Part shown: piece after piece, positions 1 through 9,381 of the stretch
Layout of the letters: each line of letters opens with the position of its first letter
How positions within the stretch are numbered: position 1 is the stretch's first letter
From: Flavobacterium urocaniciphilum
GTDB lineage: Bacteria; Bacteroidota; Bacteroidia; Flavobacteriales; Flavobacteriaceae
Reading direction: 5' to 3'
Assembly: GCF_900110615.1 (NCBI RefSeq)
Contig: NZ_FOEI01000004.1
Location: 186,001-250,000, forward strand
Length of the DNA stretch: 64,000 bases
Translations under genes and position numbers: made by a program
Notes under the pieces: generated by a model
Database searches by the model: none
The model's input: only the letters and a program-made list of their open reading frames with translations
Told to the model about the DNA's origin: nothing

Positions 1-1
1 T

Positions 2-1240
2 GCCTTTTTTAATATTTTGGAATACGGAGCTGATATTAAACTTACATTTCCAAGAATTTTCTTTCCGATTAACACGAAACGTTTAATAAAAAAAGAAACA
101 TTCCCAACCACTACTTTCCTGTTAGGACTTTCTAAACAAACTAATATCGGACTAGATAAAGAAAATTATAACAGTAGTTTTTATTATGATTGGGGATTAA
201 ATAAAGATGAAACCAAAAAATTTCGATTTGACTTATTCAATCTACAATTTGTTCGAAATTTAAATATCAATAATTATTTCAGAGTATATAAATATTCGTA
301 TGACACCTTAAATGAATTGGCACAAATTTACCCACCATCTTCCAATGAATTTTTTGACGACAATGGAAATTTAAATCTGCCAGGCGGTGCTGTAGAATAT
401 ATCAATCAGGTAGTAAATGGAGGCATTCCGGTTTCAAACGAAGAAGACTTTAAAACCATCAATACCATTGGAGAAAGAAGAAAAAGACTGATAGAAAACA
501 ACTTAATTTTGTCTTCGAGTTTCTCTTATAATCTTAGCACAAAAAGAGATATTAATGATATTGAATTTTACAACATAAAAGCAAAAGTAGAAAGCGCTGG
601 TAATATTATCGACATGGTTGCCAAACAAAAAAACGAACCATTTAGTGATAATAACAAACGAACATTATTTGGAGTGGAATATGCACAATACATCAAAACA
701 GAATTTGAATACATAAAGCATTTACACATTCACAAGAAAAGTTCACTAGCTTTTAGATTTTTTGGAGGAATTGCCATTCCATATGGAAATTCTAATTCTA
801 TACCGTTTTCGCGAAGTTATTTTGCTGGCGGAAGTAACGATAATAGAGGTTGGCAAGCTTATTCATTAGGACCAGGCTCTAGCAAAAGTATCAATGATTT
901 TAATGAAGCGAATTTAAAACTATCAACCAATTTAGAATATCGTTTTAATATTTTTAAAAGTTTAAACGGTGCTTTATTTGCCGATGCTGGAAATATTTGG
1001 AACACTTTAGACAACGTTGAAGATGAAAAATTAACTTTTAATGGCTTTAAATCGTTAAGAGATATAGCAGTTGGAACAGGTTTCGGATTACGATACGATT
1101 TCGGTTTCTTTGTAGTTCGTGGCGATTTAGGATTAAAAACCTATAATCCTGCTAAAGAATATTCTCAAAGATGGATTAATGCTAATGGATTTGGATTTTC
1201 TAATACCGTTTTTAATATCGGTATAAATTATCCTTTTTAG
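2..1240 (+). CDS. Omp85-family outer membrane protein (TamA/TamL-like), C-terminal part
   Basis: The reading frame is open to the left edge, so the gene begins before the window and only its last 413 or so codons are present. A TTG at 17 is internal and should not be taken as the start. The visible part looks like the 16-strand barrel of the BamA/TamA superfamily. It is rich in alternating aromatic and polar strands, has a loop reading GGSNDNRGW that matches the conserved RG(F/Y/W) loop-6 motif (near 829-852), and ends in a terminal phenylalanine, the usual beta-signal. In flavobacteria such proteins (often the lipoprotein variant TamL) act in outer-membrane assembly or export. The missing N-terminus would show POTRA domains or a lipobox and decide between TamA and TamL. 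The downstream neighbour fbaA has its own promoter. Confidence 0.85.
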   Translation, partial: AFFNILEYGADIKLTFPRIFFPINTKRLIKKETFPTTTFLLGLSKQTNIGLDKENYNSSFYYDWGLNKDETKKFRFDLFNLQFVRNLNINNYFRVYKYSYDTLNELAQIYPPSSNEFFDDNGNLNLPGGAVEYINQVVNGGIPVSNEEDFKTINTIGERRKRLIENNLILSSSFSYNLSTKRDINDIEFYNIKAKVESAGNIIDMVAKQKNEPFSDNNKRTLFGVEYAQYIKTEFEYIKHLHIHKKSSLAFRFFGGIAIPYGNSNSIPFSRSYFAGGSNDNRGWQAYSLGPGSSKSINDFNEANLKLSTNLEYRFNIFKSLNGALFADAGNIWNTLDNVEDEKLTFNGFKSLRDIAVGTGFGLRYDFGFFVVRGDLGLKTYNPAKEYSQRWINANGFGFSNTVFNIGINYPF

Positions 1241-1255
1241 AATTAATAAAATTAT

Positions 1256-1263
1256 TACTTTTG
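1256..1263 (+). promoter_or_regulatory. fbaA promoter, -7 element
   Basis: TACTTTTG matches the Bacteroidota -7 consensus TAnnTTTG, 45 bases before the fbaA start. I see no good TTG at -33, so the assignment rests on the -7 box. Confidence 0.55.
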
Positions 1264-1308
1264 TACATTCAGAATCAACACAATTAAAATATAAACAATT
1301 AAGCTACT

Positions 1309-2376
1309 ATGAGTCATAATATCAAACCAGGAGTTGCAACAGGAGATCAGGTTCAAGAAATTTTTAATTACGCAAAAGAAAAAGGATTTGCTTTACCTGC
1401 AGTAAACGTAACAGGAAGCAGTACTGTAAATGGAGTTTTAGAAACTGCAGCAAAACTAAACGCGCCTGTTATTATTCAATTTTCAAATGGTGGCGCACAA
1501 TTTAATGCTGGAAAAGGTTTATCTAACGCTGGAGAACAAGCTGCTATTTTAGGTGGTATTGCTGGCGCAAAACATATTCATACTTTAGCTGAAGCTTATG
1601 GAGCAACAGTTATTTTACACACAGACCACTGTGCTAAAAATTTATTACCATGGATTGATGGTTTATTAGATGCTTCAGAAAAACATTTTGCTGAAACTGG
1701 AAAACCATTATATTCTTCTCACATGATTGATTTATCTGAAGAGCCATTACACGAAAACATCGAGTTATGTAAAAAATATCTTGAGCGTATGAGTAAAATG
1801 GATATGACTTTAGAAATTGAATTAGGTATTACAGGTGGTGAAGAAGATGGTGTAGACAATACAGATGTTGATAGCTCAAAACTATATACTCAACCAGAAG
1901 AAGTTGCCTATGCTTACGAAGAATTAATGAAAATTAGTCCACGTTTTACTATTGCAGCTGCTTTCGGAAATGTTCATGGTGTATACAAACCAGGAAATGT
2001 AAAATTAACACCAATTATCTTGAAAAATTCTCAAGAATATGTTCAAAATAAATTCAACACAGGACCAAATCCGGTTGACTTTGTTTTCCATGGTGGATCA
2101 GGTTCTACATTAGAAGAAATTAGAGAAGCAATTTCTTACGGAGTTATTAAAATGAATATCGATACCGATTTACAATTTGCTTTTACTGAAGGTGTAAGAG
2201 ATTACGTAACTTCAAAAATTGATTATTTAAAAACACAAATTGGTAGTCCAGACGGCGCTGATAGTCCAAACAAAAAACATTACGATCCAAGAAAATGGGT
2301 TCGTGAAGGCGAATTAACATTCAACAAAAGATTAGAACAGGCATTTGCCGATTTAAATAACGTAAATACATTATAA
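1309..2376 (+). CDS. fbaA: Class II fructose-bisphosphate aldolase
   Basis: Zinc-dependent aldolase that reversibly cleaves fructose 1,6-bisphosphate to glyceraldehyde 3-phosphate and dihydroxyacetone phosphate (glycolysis/gluconeogenesis, cytoplasm). At 355 residues it matches the E. coli FbaA type (359) rather than the shorter GatY/Bacillus type. Visible motifs are HTDHCAK at 104-110 (catalytic Asp106 and zinc ligand His107), the GNVHGVYKPGNV segment near 220 and FHGGSGS near 264, which carry the other zinc and phosphate ligands. The ATG at 1309 lies 46 bases after a TAnnTTTG box and has no Shine-Dalgarno, as is normal here. It is followed by accD after 64 bases containing an inverted repeat. 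Confidence 0.97.
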   Translation: MSHNIKPGVATGDQVQEIFNYAKEKGFALPAVNVTGSSTVNGVLETAAKLNAPVIIQFSNGGAQFNAGKGLSNAGEQAAILGGIAGAKHIHTLAEAYGATVILHTDHCAKNLLPWIDGLLDASEKHFAETGKPLYSSHMIDLSEEPLHENIELCKKYLERMSKMDMTLEIELGITGGEEDGVDNTDVDSSKLYTQPEEVAYAYEELMKISPRFTIAAAFGNVHGVYKPGNVKLTPIILKNSQEYVQNKFNTGPNPVDFVFHGGSGSTLEEIREAISYGVIKMNIDTDLQFAFTEGVRDYVTSKIDYLKTQIGSPDGADSPNKKHYDPRKWVREGELTFNKRLEQAFADLNNVNTL

Positions 2377-2386
2377 TTAACAATTG

Positions 2387-2422
2387 ATAATTGACAACGA
2401 ATAATAATTCAAGGTCAATTAT
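2387..2422. repeat. Inverted repeat between fbaA and accD
   Basis: ATAATTGAC (2387-2395) and GTCAATTAT (2414-2422) can form a 9-bp stem with an 18-base loop. The surrounding text is a degenerate series of AATTGATAATTGA/ATTATTCATTATCC words, a style of spacer often seen between flavobacterial genes. There is no T-run, so it is a poor terminator. Confidence 0.5.
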
Positions 2423-2440
2423 TCATTATCCATTAAAATT

Positions 2441-3295
2441 ATGGCTTGGTTTAAAAGAAAAGAAAAAGGAATTACAACTGCTACTGAAGATAAAAAAGAT
2501 GTACCAAAAGGATTATGGTACAAATCTCCAACAGGTAAAATTGTAGATTCTGATGAGTTAGAAAGAAATTTATGGGTAAGCCCAGAAGACGATTATCATG
2601 TAAGAATTGGTAGTAAAGAATATTTTGAAATTTTATTCGATAATAATGAATTTACTGAATTAGATGCTAACATTACTTCTGTGGATTCATTGAAATTCGT
2701 AGATACAAAAAAATACAGTGATCGTTTAAAAGAAGTTACTGAAAAAACTAAACTAAAAGATGCTGTTAGAACTGCAGTAGGAAAATCTAAAGGAAATGAC
2801 ATCGTAATTTGTTGTATGGATTTTGCTTTTATCGGCGGTTCTATGGGTGCTGTAGTTGGTGAAAAAATTGCAAGAGGTATTGATTATGCTATTAAAAAGA
2901 AATTACCATTTGTAATGATCTCAAAATCGGGTGGTGCGCGTATGATGGAAGCTGCACAATCGTTAATGCAGTTAGCAAAAACATCTGCAAAATTAGCGCA
3001 ATTAGCAGAAGCACAATTACCTTATATTTCTTTATGTACTGATCCAACAACAGGAGGAACAACTGCTTCTTATGCTATGTTAGGTGATATTAATATCGCT
3101 GAACCAGGAGCATTAATCGGATTTGCTGGACCACGTGTTGTAAAAGATACTACAGGAAAAGATTTACCAGAAGGTTTCCAAACATCTGAATTCTTATTAG
3201 ATCATGGATTCTTAGATTTTATTTCACACAGAAAAGAATTAAAAGATAAGATAAATTTATACATTGACTTAATCTTAAATCAAGATATTCGATAA
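2441..3295 (+). CDS. accD: Acetyl-CoA carboxylase carboxyltransferase subunit beta
   Basis: Beta subunit of the carboxyltransferase that moves CO2 from carboxybiotin to acetyl-CoA to make malonyl-CoA, the committed step of fatty-acid synthesis. It normally works as an alpha2-beta2 complex with AccA, which is not in this window. At 284 residues it has the usual length. The crotonase-like core is clear ([54 protein letters not shown]). The N-terminal zinc ribbon has lost all four cysteines: aligned with E. coli AccD, they are replaced by Ser29, Gly32, Ser47 and Asp50. The start at 2441 gives [10 protein letters not shown], the usual flavobacterial N-terminus. A strong terminator follows. Confidence 0.96.
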   Translation: MAWFKRKEKGITTATEDKKDVPKGLWYKSPTGKIVDSDELERNLWVSPEDDYHVRIGSKEYFEILFDNNEFTELDANITSVDSLKFVDTKKYSDRLKEVTEKTKLKDAVRTAVGKSKGNDIVICCMDFAFIGGSMGAVVGEKIARGIDYAIKKKLPFVMISKSGGARMMEAAQSLMQLAKTSAKLAQLAEAQLPYISLCTDPTTGGTTASYAMLGDINIAEPGALIGFAGPRVVKDTTGKDLPEGFQTSEFLLDHGFLDFISHRKELKDKINLYIDLILNQDIR

Positions 3296-3302
3296 AACAA
3301 AA

Positions 3303-3335
3303 AATCCTAACTTTTAAAAGTTAGGATTTTTTTTA
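3303..3335. terminator. Bidirectional terminator between accD and asnB
   Basis: A 26-base perfect palindrome (AATCCTAACTTTT then its complement, 3303-3328) is flanked by A-runs and T-runs, so it can terminate accD rightward and asnB leftward. Confidence 0.9.
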
Positions 3336-5201
3336 TTTTTTCATTGTACAATACTTGTCAATTTTTTGTTGAATTTCACTGTTGGATAATTCATAATCAT
3401 ACAATAATCCAAATAATTCTACTGAAGCTAATTTACCAATAAAATACGGATTTTCTTTTCGCATCATGTAATCTAAAGTTGTATCATCTAATTGTAGAAT
3501 ATTGGCTACATATCCATTTTTGAAAAATTCTTTTGAAATTTGAACTCCATTTAAACCATCAATTGGCAATCCGTTTTTCTTTTTTGCAACCAAACTTTCT
3601 GGCAAATACTTCTTAGATATTTCTCTTACAATCCATTTATCAGTAATAAAAGGATGTTTTTTATTATGCAATTGCGTTGTCCAACGTGTTTTATATTCTA
3701 AAGGTAAATTCAAACCAAATTTTACTACATCTTCATGTAAAAATGGGAAACGAACTTCAATAGAAGAAATCATTCCCATTCTATCGTTTCTATACAATAA
3801 TGCCTGCAAATGTTTTTGCATCATTTCAAAAGAATCCAAATAATACTTTTGTTCTTTTTTCGACACAAAAGAGTATAAATCGGCTCCTTTTTCATAAAGC
3901 ATTTCACTCTTATAAGCATTCGCTAATCGAACATTAAAACTATCTAAATTTGAAGAATCAGAAGGAAATAAATAACTATTTAATGCTGGATAAATTTTAT
4001 AGATTTTCTTTAAGATTTCATGTGGAAACAACAACGCTTTTTTATAACGCGCTGCCATTAATTTAGAATACCCTAAAAACAATTCATCTGAACCTTCACC
4101 ACAAATTACTGCTTTTACATTATTTTCTCTGGCTAAATTAGCCACTCTTGAAATAGGAACACCATTTGTAAAATAAACAATTGGTCCAGCATTATATTCT
4201 GTTGCCGTAAGCCAATATTTTAAAAAGTCTTCTGGCTGAAATTCCGTTTTTTTCAAATTCAACCCCAAATGATTAGCTAATGCTAACGAATCGTTATATT
4301 CCGAATGTTTACCAACAATATCTGCCGTAAATAATTCGATATTAGGTTGAAATTTTTTAGAAATGGCTGTTAAAACAGAAGAATCAATCCCACCACTTAC
4401 AAAAGAACCCATAGGAAAATCAGAAACTAACATTTCTTCAACAGATTTTGACAACAACGTATCAAATTCTTTTACAATTTCTGCTTTTGGTTTCTTAGCA
4501 AGCTCTTGATGGTATTTTGCATCTACTTGATCGGAAAGTTTATAATAATAAGATTCTGAAATTTCTAAATTTTGATCAATTTTTACAACCGTTCCTGCTT
4601 TAACTTTTACAATATCATTAAATAATGAATAAGAAGAACTCCCTTCTAATGTACTGTTTAAAGACATAATAGTTTTATAACTATCTGGTTTTATCTTTAA
4701 AGATTTTGCTAACGTTCGAGATTCTGAAGCAAATGCAAAAATTTCAGAATTGTTTACATAAAACAAAGGTTTAATACCGAATCGATCCCTAACTAAATAA
4801 AGTTCTTTTTTTCTAACATCATAAAAAGAAAAAGCAAACATTCCTTGAATGTCTCTAAGTGTTTTTTCAATTCCGTGATGAATTAAATATTGAAAAAGCA
4901 CTTCAGTATCTGAAGTCGTAACAAAATTAACTGATGGTAAATATTGTTTTAAGGCAAGATAATTATAAATTTCACCATTAAAACACAAAACAAAATCGTC
5001 ATTAAAAAAGGGCTGATTGGAACGGCTATTTCCGTCAATTAATGATAATCTTTGATGAAAAAAATGCGCAAAAGAGTTCTTATTCCATTCTCCCGTATAA
5101 TCAGGACCTCTATGAAATTGAAGTTCACGCAAACCTGTAATTAAAGCTTGCTTTTTGTTATTTGATAAGTTTTTGTTTATAAATCCGGAAATTCCGCACA
5201 T
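3333..5201 (-). CDS. asnB: Asparagine synthase (glutamine-hydrolysing)
   Basis: Makes asparagine from aspartate, ATP and glutamine. The N-terminal glutaminase domain starts with MCGISG, so Cys2 becomes the nucleophile after Met removal. RGPD (31-34) and NGEIYN (75-80) are its other signature motifs. The C-terminal synthetase domain carries the pyrophosphate loop SGGIDSS (269-275). At 622 residues it is longer than E. coli AsnB (554) and belongs to the longer asparagine synthase group often found in Bacteroidota. The start is fixed by the need for Cys2. A minus-strand promoter lies just upstream, so it is probably transcribed alone. Some long AsnB relatives modify peptides or surface glycans, but nothing nearby suggests that. 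Confidence 0.93.
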   Translation of the reverse strand: MCGISGFINKNLSNNKKQALITGLRELQFHRGPDYTGEWNKNSFAHFFHQRLSLIDGNSRSNQPFFNDDFVLCFNGEIYNYLALKQYLPSVNFVTTSDTEVLFQYLIHHGIEKTLRDIQGMFAFSFYDVRKKELYLVRDRFGIKPLFYVNNSEIFAFASESRTLAKSLKIKPDSYKTIMSLNSTLEGSSSYSLFNDIVKVKAGTVVKIDQNLEISESYYYKLSDQVDAKYHQELAKKPKAEIVKEFDTLLSKSVEEMLVSDFPMGSFVSGGIDSSVLTAISKKFQPNIELFTADIVGKHSEYNDSLALANHLGLNLKKTEFQPEDFLKYWLTATEYNAGPIVYFTNGVPISRVANLARENNVKAVICGEGSDELFLGYSKLMAARYKKALLFPHEILKKIYKIYPALNSYLFPSDSSNLDSFNVRLANAYKSEMLYEKGADLYSFVSKKEQKYYLDSFEMMQKHLQALLYRNDRMGMISSIEVRFPFLHEDVVKFGLNLPLEYKTRWTTQLHNKKHPFITDKWIVREISKKYLPESLVAKKKNGLPIDGLNGVQISKEFFKNGYVANILQLDDTTLDYMMRKENPYFIGKLASVELFGLLYDYELSNSEIQQKIDKYCTMKK

Positions 5202-5222
5202 TCAATTTCGATATTTGAAACA

Positions 5223-5252
5223 CAAAAATAACACAAAATTAATTCTACGCAA
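5223..5252 (-). promoter_or_regulatory. asnB promoter
   Basis: On the minus strand TATTTTTG (5230-5223) matches TAnnTTTG. It is preceded by TTG (5252-5250) with a 19-base spacer, the flavobacterial -33/-7 arrangement, and lies about 20 bases before the asnB ATG. Confidence 0.7.
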
Positions 5253-5267
5253 CAAAAATCTTACATT

Positions 5268-6518
5268 TTACATACCCGTTCTTATTGCTTCAACAGGATC
5301 TAATTTGGAAGCTGAAATAGCAGGTAAGATTCCTGATAACAATCCAATTACAATTGACAAACTTGAACCTAAAATGATATTATTTAAACTTAAAACGAAT
5401 TTGAAATCTAAACTACTCGATAAAATTTGAGCAATAATCCAAACTAATAAAATACCAATTAATCCACCAATCATCGCTAAAATTACTGCTTCAAATAAAA
5501 ATTGGAATAAGATGAATTTATTTTTGGCTCCTAAAGCTTTTTGAATTCCAATTAAATTCGTTCTTTCTTTTACCGAAACGAACATAATATTGGCAATTCC
5601 GAAACCACCAACCAAAAGTGAAAACCCACTAATTAACCATCCAACAATATTTAATTGCCCCATAATATCGTCAATGAAATCGGTAAATCCAGATAAAATA
5701 TTCACAAAGAAATTATTAATTTCATCTGGTTTTAATCCTCTATACGTTCTTAATTTATTGGTTAATTCAGCTTTAAACTCTTCAATATCTGTACCTTCTT
5801 CTGGTTTAACCAAAATTGCAGGCGTAAAAATAGCACTATTGTCTCCGTATAATTTTCTAATATTATTTACCGGAAGAAAAACTGCTACATCATTTGAATC
5901 TCCAAACGTATTTTGACCCATTTTTTTCAAAACTCCAATTACAGTATAACGTTGTCCGTATAAACGAATTTGTTTTCCTAATGGCTCATTACCTTTAAAC
6001 AAGCCTTCCGCCACATCATATCCTAAAACGATTACTGGAGTTCCAGAATACGACTCCACTTCATTAAATAATCTTCCTTTTTCGACTTTAAAAGGCTCAA
6101 TTTCAAAAAATTCTTCTGTTGATGGTTTAACACGAATAGAATTAACTGTATTGTCGTCGTATTTTATACTTTGATTTCTAGTAAAAAAGTTAAATGAAAT
6201 TTTACCAACATTATCCATATTTTTCTTTAAATATTGAAATTCATCATATTTAACATGCGGAAATTGGTCTCTTTTCCATTGTTCAACTTCAGTTGGTCCG
6301 AAAGAATATTTGAATAAATAAATTGTATTTTTATCCATACCATCTAAACTATCTACAATATTTCTTTTTAGAGAATCTACCGCAGCAAGAACAGCAATAA
6401 TGGAAAAAATACCTACTGTTACACCAAGTAAAGACAAAACAGTTCGTAATTTATTATTTCGCAAAGCATTAATTGCAAAAGCAAAACTTTCTTTTAATAA
6501 ACGTATATATAAAAGCAT
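5268..6518 (-). CDS. MacB-family ABC transporter permease
   Basis: Membrane subunit of a type VII (MacB-like) ABC system. The layout is canonical: one TM helix near residues 26-48 (RTVLSLLGVTVGIFSIIAVL), a long periplasmic MacB-type domain (about 50-285), then three TM helices in the FtsX domain (about 290-410). The C-terminal DPVEAIRTG box is typical. There is no ATPase domain and no ATPase gene beside it in this window, so the partner must be elsewhere. It is 416 residues, usual for a stand-alone permease. Substrates of this family range from lipoproteins and macrolides to mechanotransmission without transport, so I leave the substrate open. The gene is divergent from purH. Confidence 0.9.
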   Translation of the reverse strand: MLLYIRLLKESFAFAINALRNNKLRTVLSLLGVTVGIFSIIAVLAAVDSLKRNIVDSLDGMDKNTIYLFKYSFGPTEVEQWKRDQFPHVKYDEFQYLKKNMDNVGKISFNFFTRNQSIKYDDNTVNSIRVKPSTEEFFEIEPFKVEKGRLFNEVESYSGTPVIVLGYDVAEGLFKGNEPLGKQIRLYGQRYTVIGVLKKMGQNTFGDSNDVAVFLPVNNIRKLYGDNSAIFTPAILVKPEEGTDIEEFKAELTNKLRTYRGLKPDEINNFFVNILSGFTDFIDDIMGQLNIVGWLISGFSLLVGGFGIANIMFVSVKERTNLIGIQKALGAKNKFILFQFLFEAVILAMIGGLIGILLVWIIAQILSSSLDFKFVLSLNNIILGSSLSIVIGLLSGILPAISASKLDPVEAIRTGM

Positions 6519-6617
6519 AAAATCAAAATTCTATTCATTTGTAGCCAAATTAACTATTTTGTTACAAATTCTAATTTTCAACGAACTAGAAATACTTAAA
6601 TTTTGAATTTCAAATAA

Positions 6618-6648
6618 TTGCATTTTCTTAATCAAATATGTACTTTTG
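6618..6648 (+). promoter_or_regulatory. purH promoter
   Basis: TTG (6618-6620), a 20-base spacer and TACTTTTG (6641-6648), a near-ideal flavobacterial promoter. It places the transcript start near 6654. The TTG alternative start of purH at 6646 lies inside the -7 box and cannot be used from this promoter. Confidence 0.8.
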
Positions 6649-6672
6649 CACTTCAAAACAAACAACTACATA

Positions 6673-8199
6673 ATGAATCATTCAAAACAAATCAAATCGG
6701 CATTAATTTCTGTATTTGACAAAACTGGTTTAGAACCAATTGTAAAAGCACTTCATCAAAACAACGTTACTATTTATTCAACAGGTGGAACAGAAGTTTT
6801 CATTAAAAACTTAAACATTCCTGTAGTAGCAGTTGAAGACATTACAGATTTTCCTGAAATTCTTGGAGGAAGAGTAAAAACGTTACATCCTAAAATTTTT
6901 GGTGGCATTTTAAATCGTCAAGAAAATGAAAGCGATGTGGCTCAAATGACAGAATTCAATATTCCACAAATCGATTTAGTTATTGTAGATTTATATCCAT
7001 TTGAAAAAACAGTTGCTTCTGGAGCGAGTGAAGCTGATATTATTGAAAAAATTGATATTGGTGGAATTTCATTAATTAGAGCGGCTGCTAAAAACTTTAA
7101 AGACACAGTAATTGTTGCTTCTGTAGACGAATATAGTACTTTCTTAAATTTCTACACAGAAAACAACGGTTCCACTTCAATTGAACAAAGAAAATTATTA
7201 GCTACAAAAGCCTTCCATACTTCATCAAATTATGATACTGCTATTTTTAATTACTTCAACACAGAAGATACTTATTTAAAAATTAGTGAAGAAAAAGGTC
7301 AAGTTTTACGTTATGGTGAAAACCCACATCAAAAAGGATTTTTCTTTGGGGATTTCGACAAAATGTTTACAAAATTACACGGAAAAGAATTATCATATAA
7401 CAATTTATTAGATGTTGATGCAGCTGTAAATTTAATTAATGAATTTAAAAATAACGAACCAACATTTGCAATTTTAAAACACAATAACGCCTGTGGATTA
7501 GCCACTAGAGCTACCATGAAAGAAGCATATTTAGATGCTTTAGCTGGAGATCCAACTTCTGCTTTTGGTGGTGTTTTAATTGCTAATGGAACTATTGACG
7601 TTGCAACTGCAGAAGAAATTAACAAGTTATTCTGTGAAGTAGTAATTGCACCTTCATTTGATAAAGAAGCAATTGATATTTTAGAAGAAAAGAAAAACAG
7701 AATCATTTTAGTAATTAACGATGTTGCGTTACCAGCTAAAAACGTTCGTACATGTTTAAACGGAATTTTAGTTCAAGATAAAGATAATATCACGGATTCT
7801 GCGGCCATTTTAAAAACAGCAACGAATACTGCACCAACTGCAGAAGAAATTGAAGATTTATTATTTGCATCAAAAATTTGTAAACACACAAAATCAAACA
7901 CTATTGTATTTGCAAAAAATCGTCAATTATTAGCTTCAGGAACTGGTCAAACTTCAAGAGTTGACGCATTAAGACAAGCAATTGAAAAAGCAACGTCTTT
8001 TGATTTTGATTTAACAGGAGCGGTTATGGCTAGTGATGCCTTTTTCCCTTTCCCTGATTGTGTGGAAATTGCAAACAAAGCTGGAATTACTGCAGTTATT
8101 CAACCTGGTGGTTCTATAAAAGATGAATTAAGCATCAATTATTGTAATGATAATAATGTAGCAATGGTATTTACAGGAATACGTCATTTCAAACATTAA
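6673..8199 (+). CDS. purH: Bifunctional IMP cyclohydrolase / AICAR formyltransferase
   Basis: Catalyses the last two steps of purine synthesis: formylation of AICAR using 10-formyl-THF, and ring closure to IMP. From the ATG at 6673 it is 508 residues, the normal PurH length. The N-terminal MGS-like cyclohydrolase domain (about 1-140) shows STGGT and GGRVKTLHPKIFGGIL. The C-terminal AICARFT domain has the KHNNACG box (KHxxPCG in most PurH, proline replaced by alanine) and ends with GIRHFKH. An in-frame TTG at 6646 would add nine residues but sits in the promoter, so I reject it. The gene has its own promoter and terminator. Its position directly before mreB is common in Bacteroidota. Confidence 0.96.
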   Translation: MNHSKQIKSALISVFDKTGLEPIVKALHQNNVTIYSTGGTEVFIKNLNIPVVAVEDITDFPEILGGRVKTLHPKIFGGILNRQENESDVAQMTEFNIPQIDLVIVDLYPFEKTVASGASEADIIEKIDIGGISLIRAAAKNFKDTVIVASVDEYSTFLNFYTENNGSTSIEQRKLLATKAFHTSSNYDTAIFNYFNTEDTYLKISEEKGQVLRYGENPHQKGFFFGDFDKMFTKLHGKELSYNNLLDVDAAVNLINEFKNNEPTFAILKHNNACGLATRATMKEAYLDALAGDPTSAFGGVLIANGTIDVATAEEINKLFCEVVIAPSFDKEAIDILEEKKNRIILVINDVALPAKNVRTCLNGILVQDKDNITDSAAILKTATNTAPTAEEIEDLLFASKICKHTKSNTIVFAKNRQLLASGTGQTSRVDALRQAIEKATSFDFDLTGAVMASDAFFPFPDCVEIANKAGITAVIQPGGSIKDELSINYCNDNNVAMVFTGIRHFKH

Positions 8200-8226
8200 A
8201 AATCGCCTTACAAAACCCATATTTTC

Positions 8227-8262
8227 AAACGCATTAAAATATTATTTTTTAATGCGTTTTTA
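8227..8262 (+). terminator. purH terminator
   Basis: Stem AAACGCATTAAAA (8227-8239) pairs with TTTTAATGCGTTT (8247-8259) around a 7-base loop, followed by T-rich sequence. Confidence 0.8.
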
Positions 8263-8264
8263 TT

Positions 8265-8296
8265 TTGAATAATTCCGATTAAATTTTATACTTTTG
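8265..8296 (+). promoter_or_regulatory. mreB operon promoter
   Basis: TTG (8265-8267), 21-base spacer, TACTTTTG (8289-8296). It lies between the purH terminator and mreB, so the cell-shape operon has its own start. Confidence 0.75.
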
Positions 8297-8342
8297 CTAG
8301 TTGAATACAATTATACAAAATACCTAAACCCTTGATATAAAT

Positions 8343-9371
8343 ATGGGATTTTTTGATTTCATGACCGAGGACATCGCAATCGACCTTGGTACCGCAAATA
8401 CACTTATAATTCACAACGATAAAGTTGTAATAGATAGTCCTTCAATTGTTGCTAGAGATAGAATCACTGGCAAGATAATCGCCGTTGGTAAAGAAGCCAA
8501 TATGATGCAAGGAAAAACGCATGAAAATATTAAAACAATTCGTCCGTTAAAAGACGGAGTTATTGCAGATTTTGATGCTTCTGAAAAAATGATCAGTATG
8601 TTTATCAAAAGCATACCTGCTTTAAAAAAGAAATTATTTACACCTGCTTTAAGAATGGTAATTTGTATCCCTTCAGGAATTACTGAAGTAGAGATGCGTG
8701 CCGTAAAAGAATCTGCAGAACGTGTAAACGGTAAAGAAGTTTACTTAATTCACGAACCAATGGCTGCTGCTATCGGTATTGGTATCGATATTATGCAACC
8801 AAAAGGAAACATGATTGTTGATATCGGTGGTGGAACAACAGAAATTGCTGTAATTGCATTAGCAGGTATTGTTTGCGACAAATCAGTTAAAATTGCAGGA
8901 GACGTTTTCACAAATGACATCATTTACTATATGAGAACGCAACACAATTTATTTGTTGGAGAAACAACTGCTGAAAAAATTAAAATTCAAATTGGTGCGG
9001 CTGTTGAAGATTTAGAAAACGCACCAGAAGATATGTCAGTTCAAGGACGTGACTTATTAACAGGTAAGCCAAAACAAGTTGATGTATCGTACAGAGAAAT
9101 CGCAAAAGCATTAGACAAATCGATTCAACGAATTGAAGATGCTATTATGGAAACGTTATCTCAAACACCACCAGAATTAGCTGCTGATATTTATAACACA
9201 GGTATTTATTTAGCAGGTGGAGGTTCGATGTTAAGAGGTTTAGACAAGCGTATTTCATTAAAAACAGATTTACCAGTATATATCGCAGAAGATCCATTAA
9301 GAGCCGTAGTAAGAGGAACTGGAATGGCACTAAAAAATATCAACAAGTACAAAAACATCTTAATTAAATAA
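8343..9371 (+). CDS. mreB: Rod shape-determining protein MreB
   Basis: Bacterial actin that forms membrane-bound filaments and steers lateral peptidoglycan synthesis. It is 342 residues, as in other MreB proteins. Actin-fold nucleotide motifs are visible: phosphate-1 DLGTANTL near the N-terminus, DIGGGTTEIAVI (phosphate-2) in the middle, and AGGGSMLRGLD near the end (adenosine motif). The N-terminal MGFFDFMTEDIAID includes the short hydrophobic segment that usually inserts in the membrane. It is first in a five-gene operon, mreB-mreC-mreD-mrdA-rodA, with mreC 10 bases downstream. Confidence 0.97.
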   Translation: MGFFDFMTEDIAIDLGTANTLIIHNDKVVIDSPSIVARDRITGKIIAVGKEANMMQGKTHENIKTIRPLKDGVIADFDASEKMISMFIKSIPALKKKLFTPALRMVICIPSGITEVEMRAVKESAERVNGKEVYLIHEPMAAAIGIGIDIMQPKGNMIVDIGGGTTEIAVIALAGIVCDKSVKIAGDVFTNDIIYYMRTQHNLFVGETTAEKIKIQIGAAVEDLENAPEDMSVQGRDLLTGKPKQVDVSYREIAKALDKSIQRIEDAIMETLSQTPPELAADIYNTGIYLAGGGSMLRGLDKRISLKTDLPVYIAEDPLRAVVRGTGMALKNINKYKNILIK

Positions 9372-9381
9372 GACATAACGA

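Noticed and set aside
6646..6672. Upstream TTG start for purH
   Set aside because: The TTG is part of the -7 promoter box, so it would not be transcribed from that promoter.
7329..7706. 125-codon open frame antisense to purH
   Set aside because: It lies wholly inside purH, encodes a Ser/Asn/Ile-rich product with no family resemblance, and open antisense frames are expected in AT-rich coding DNA.
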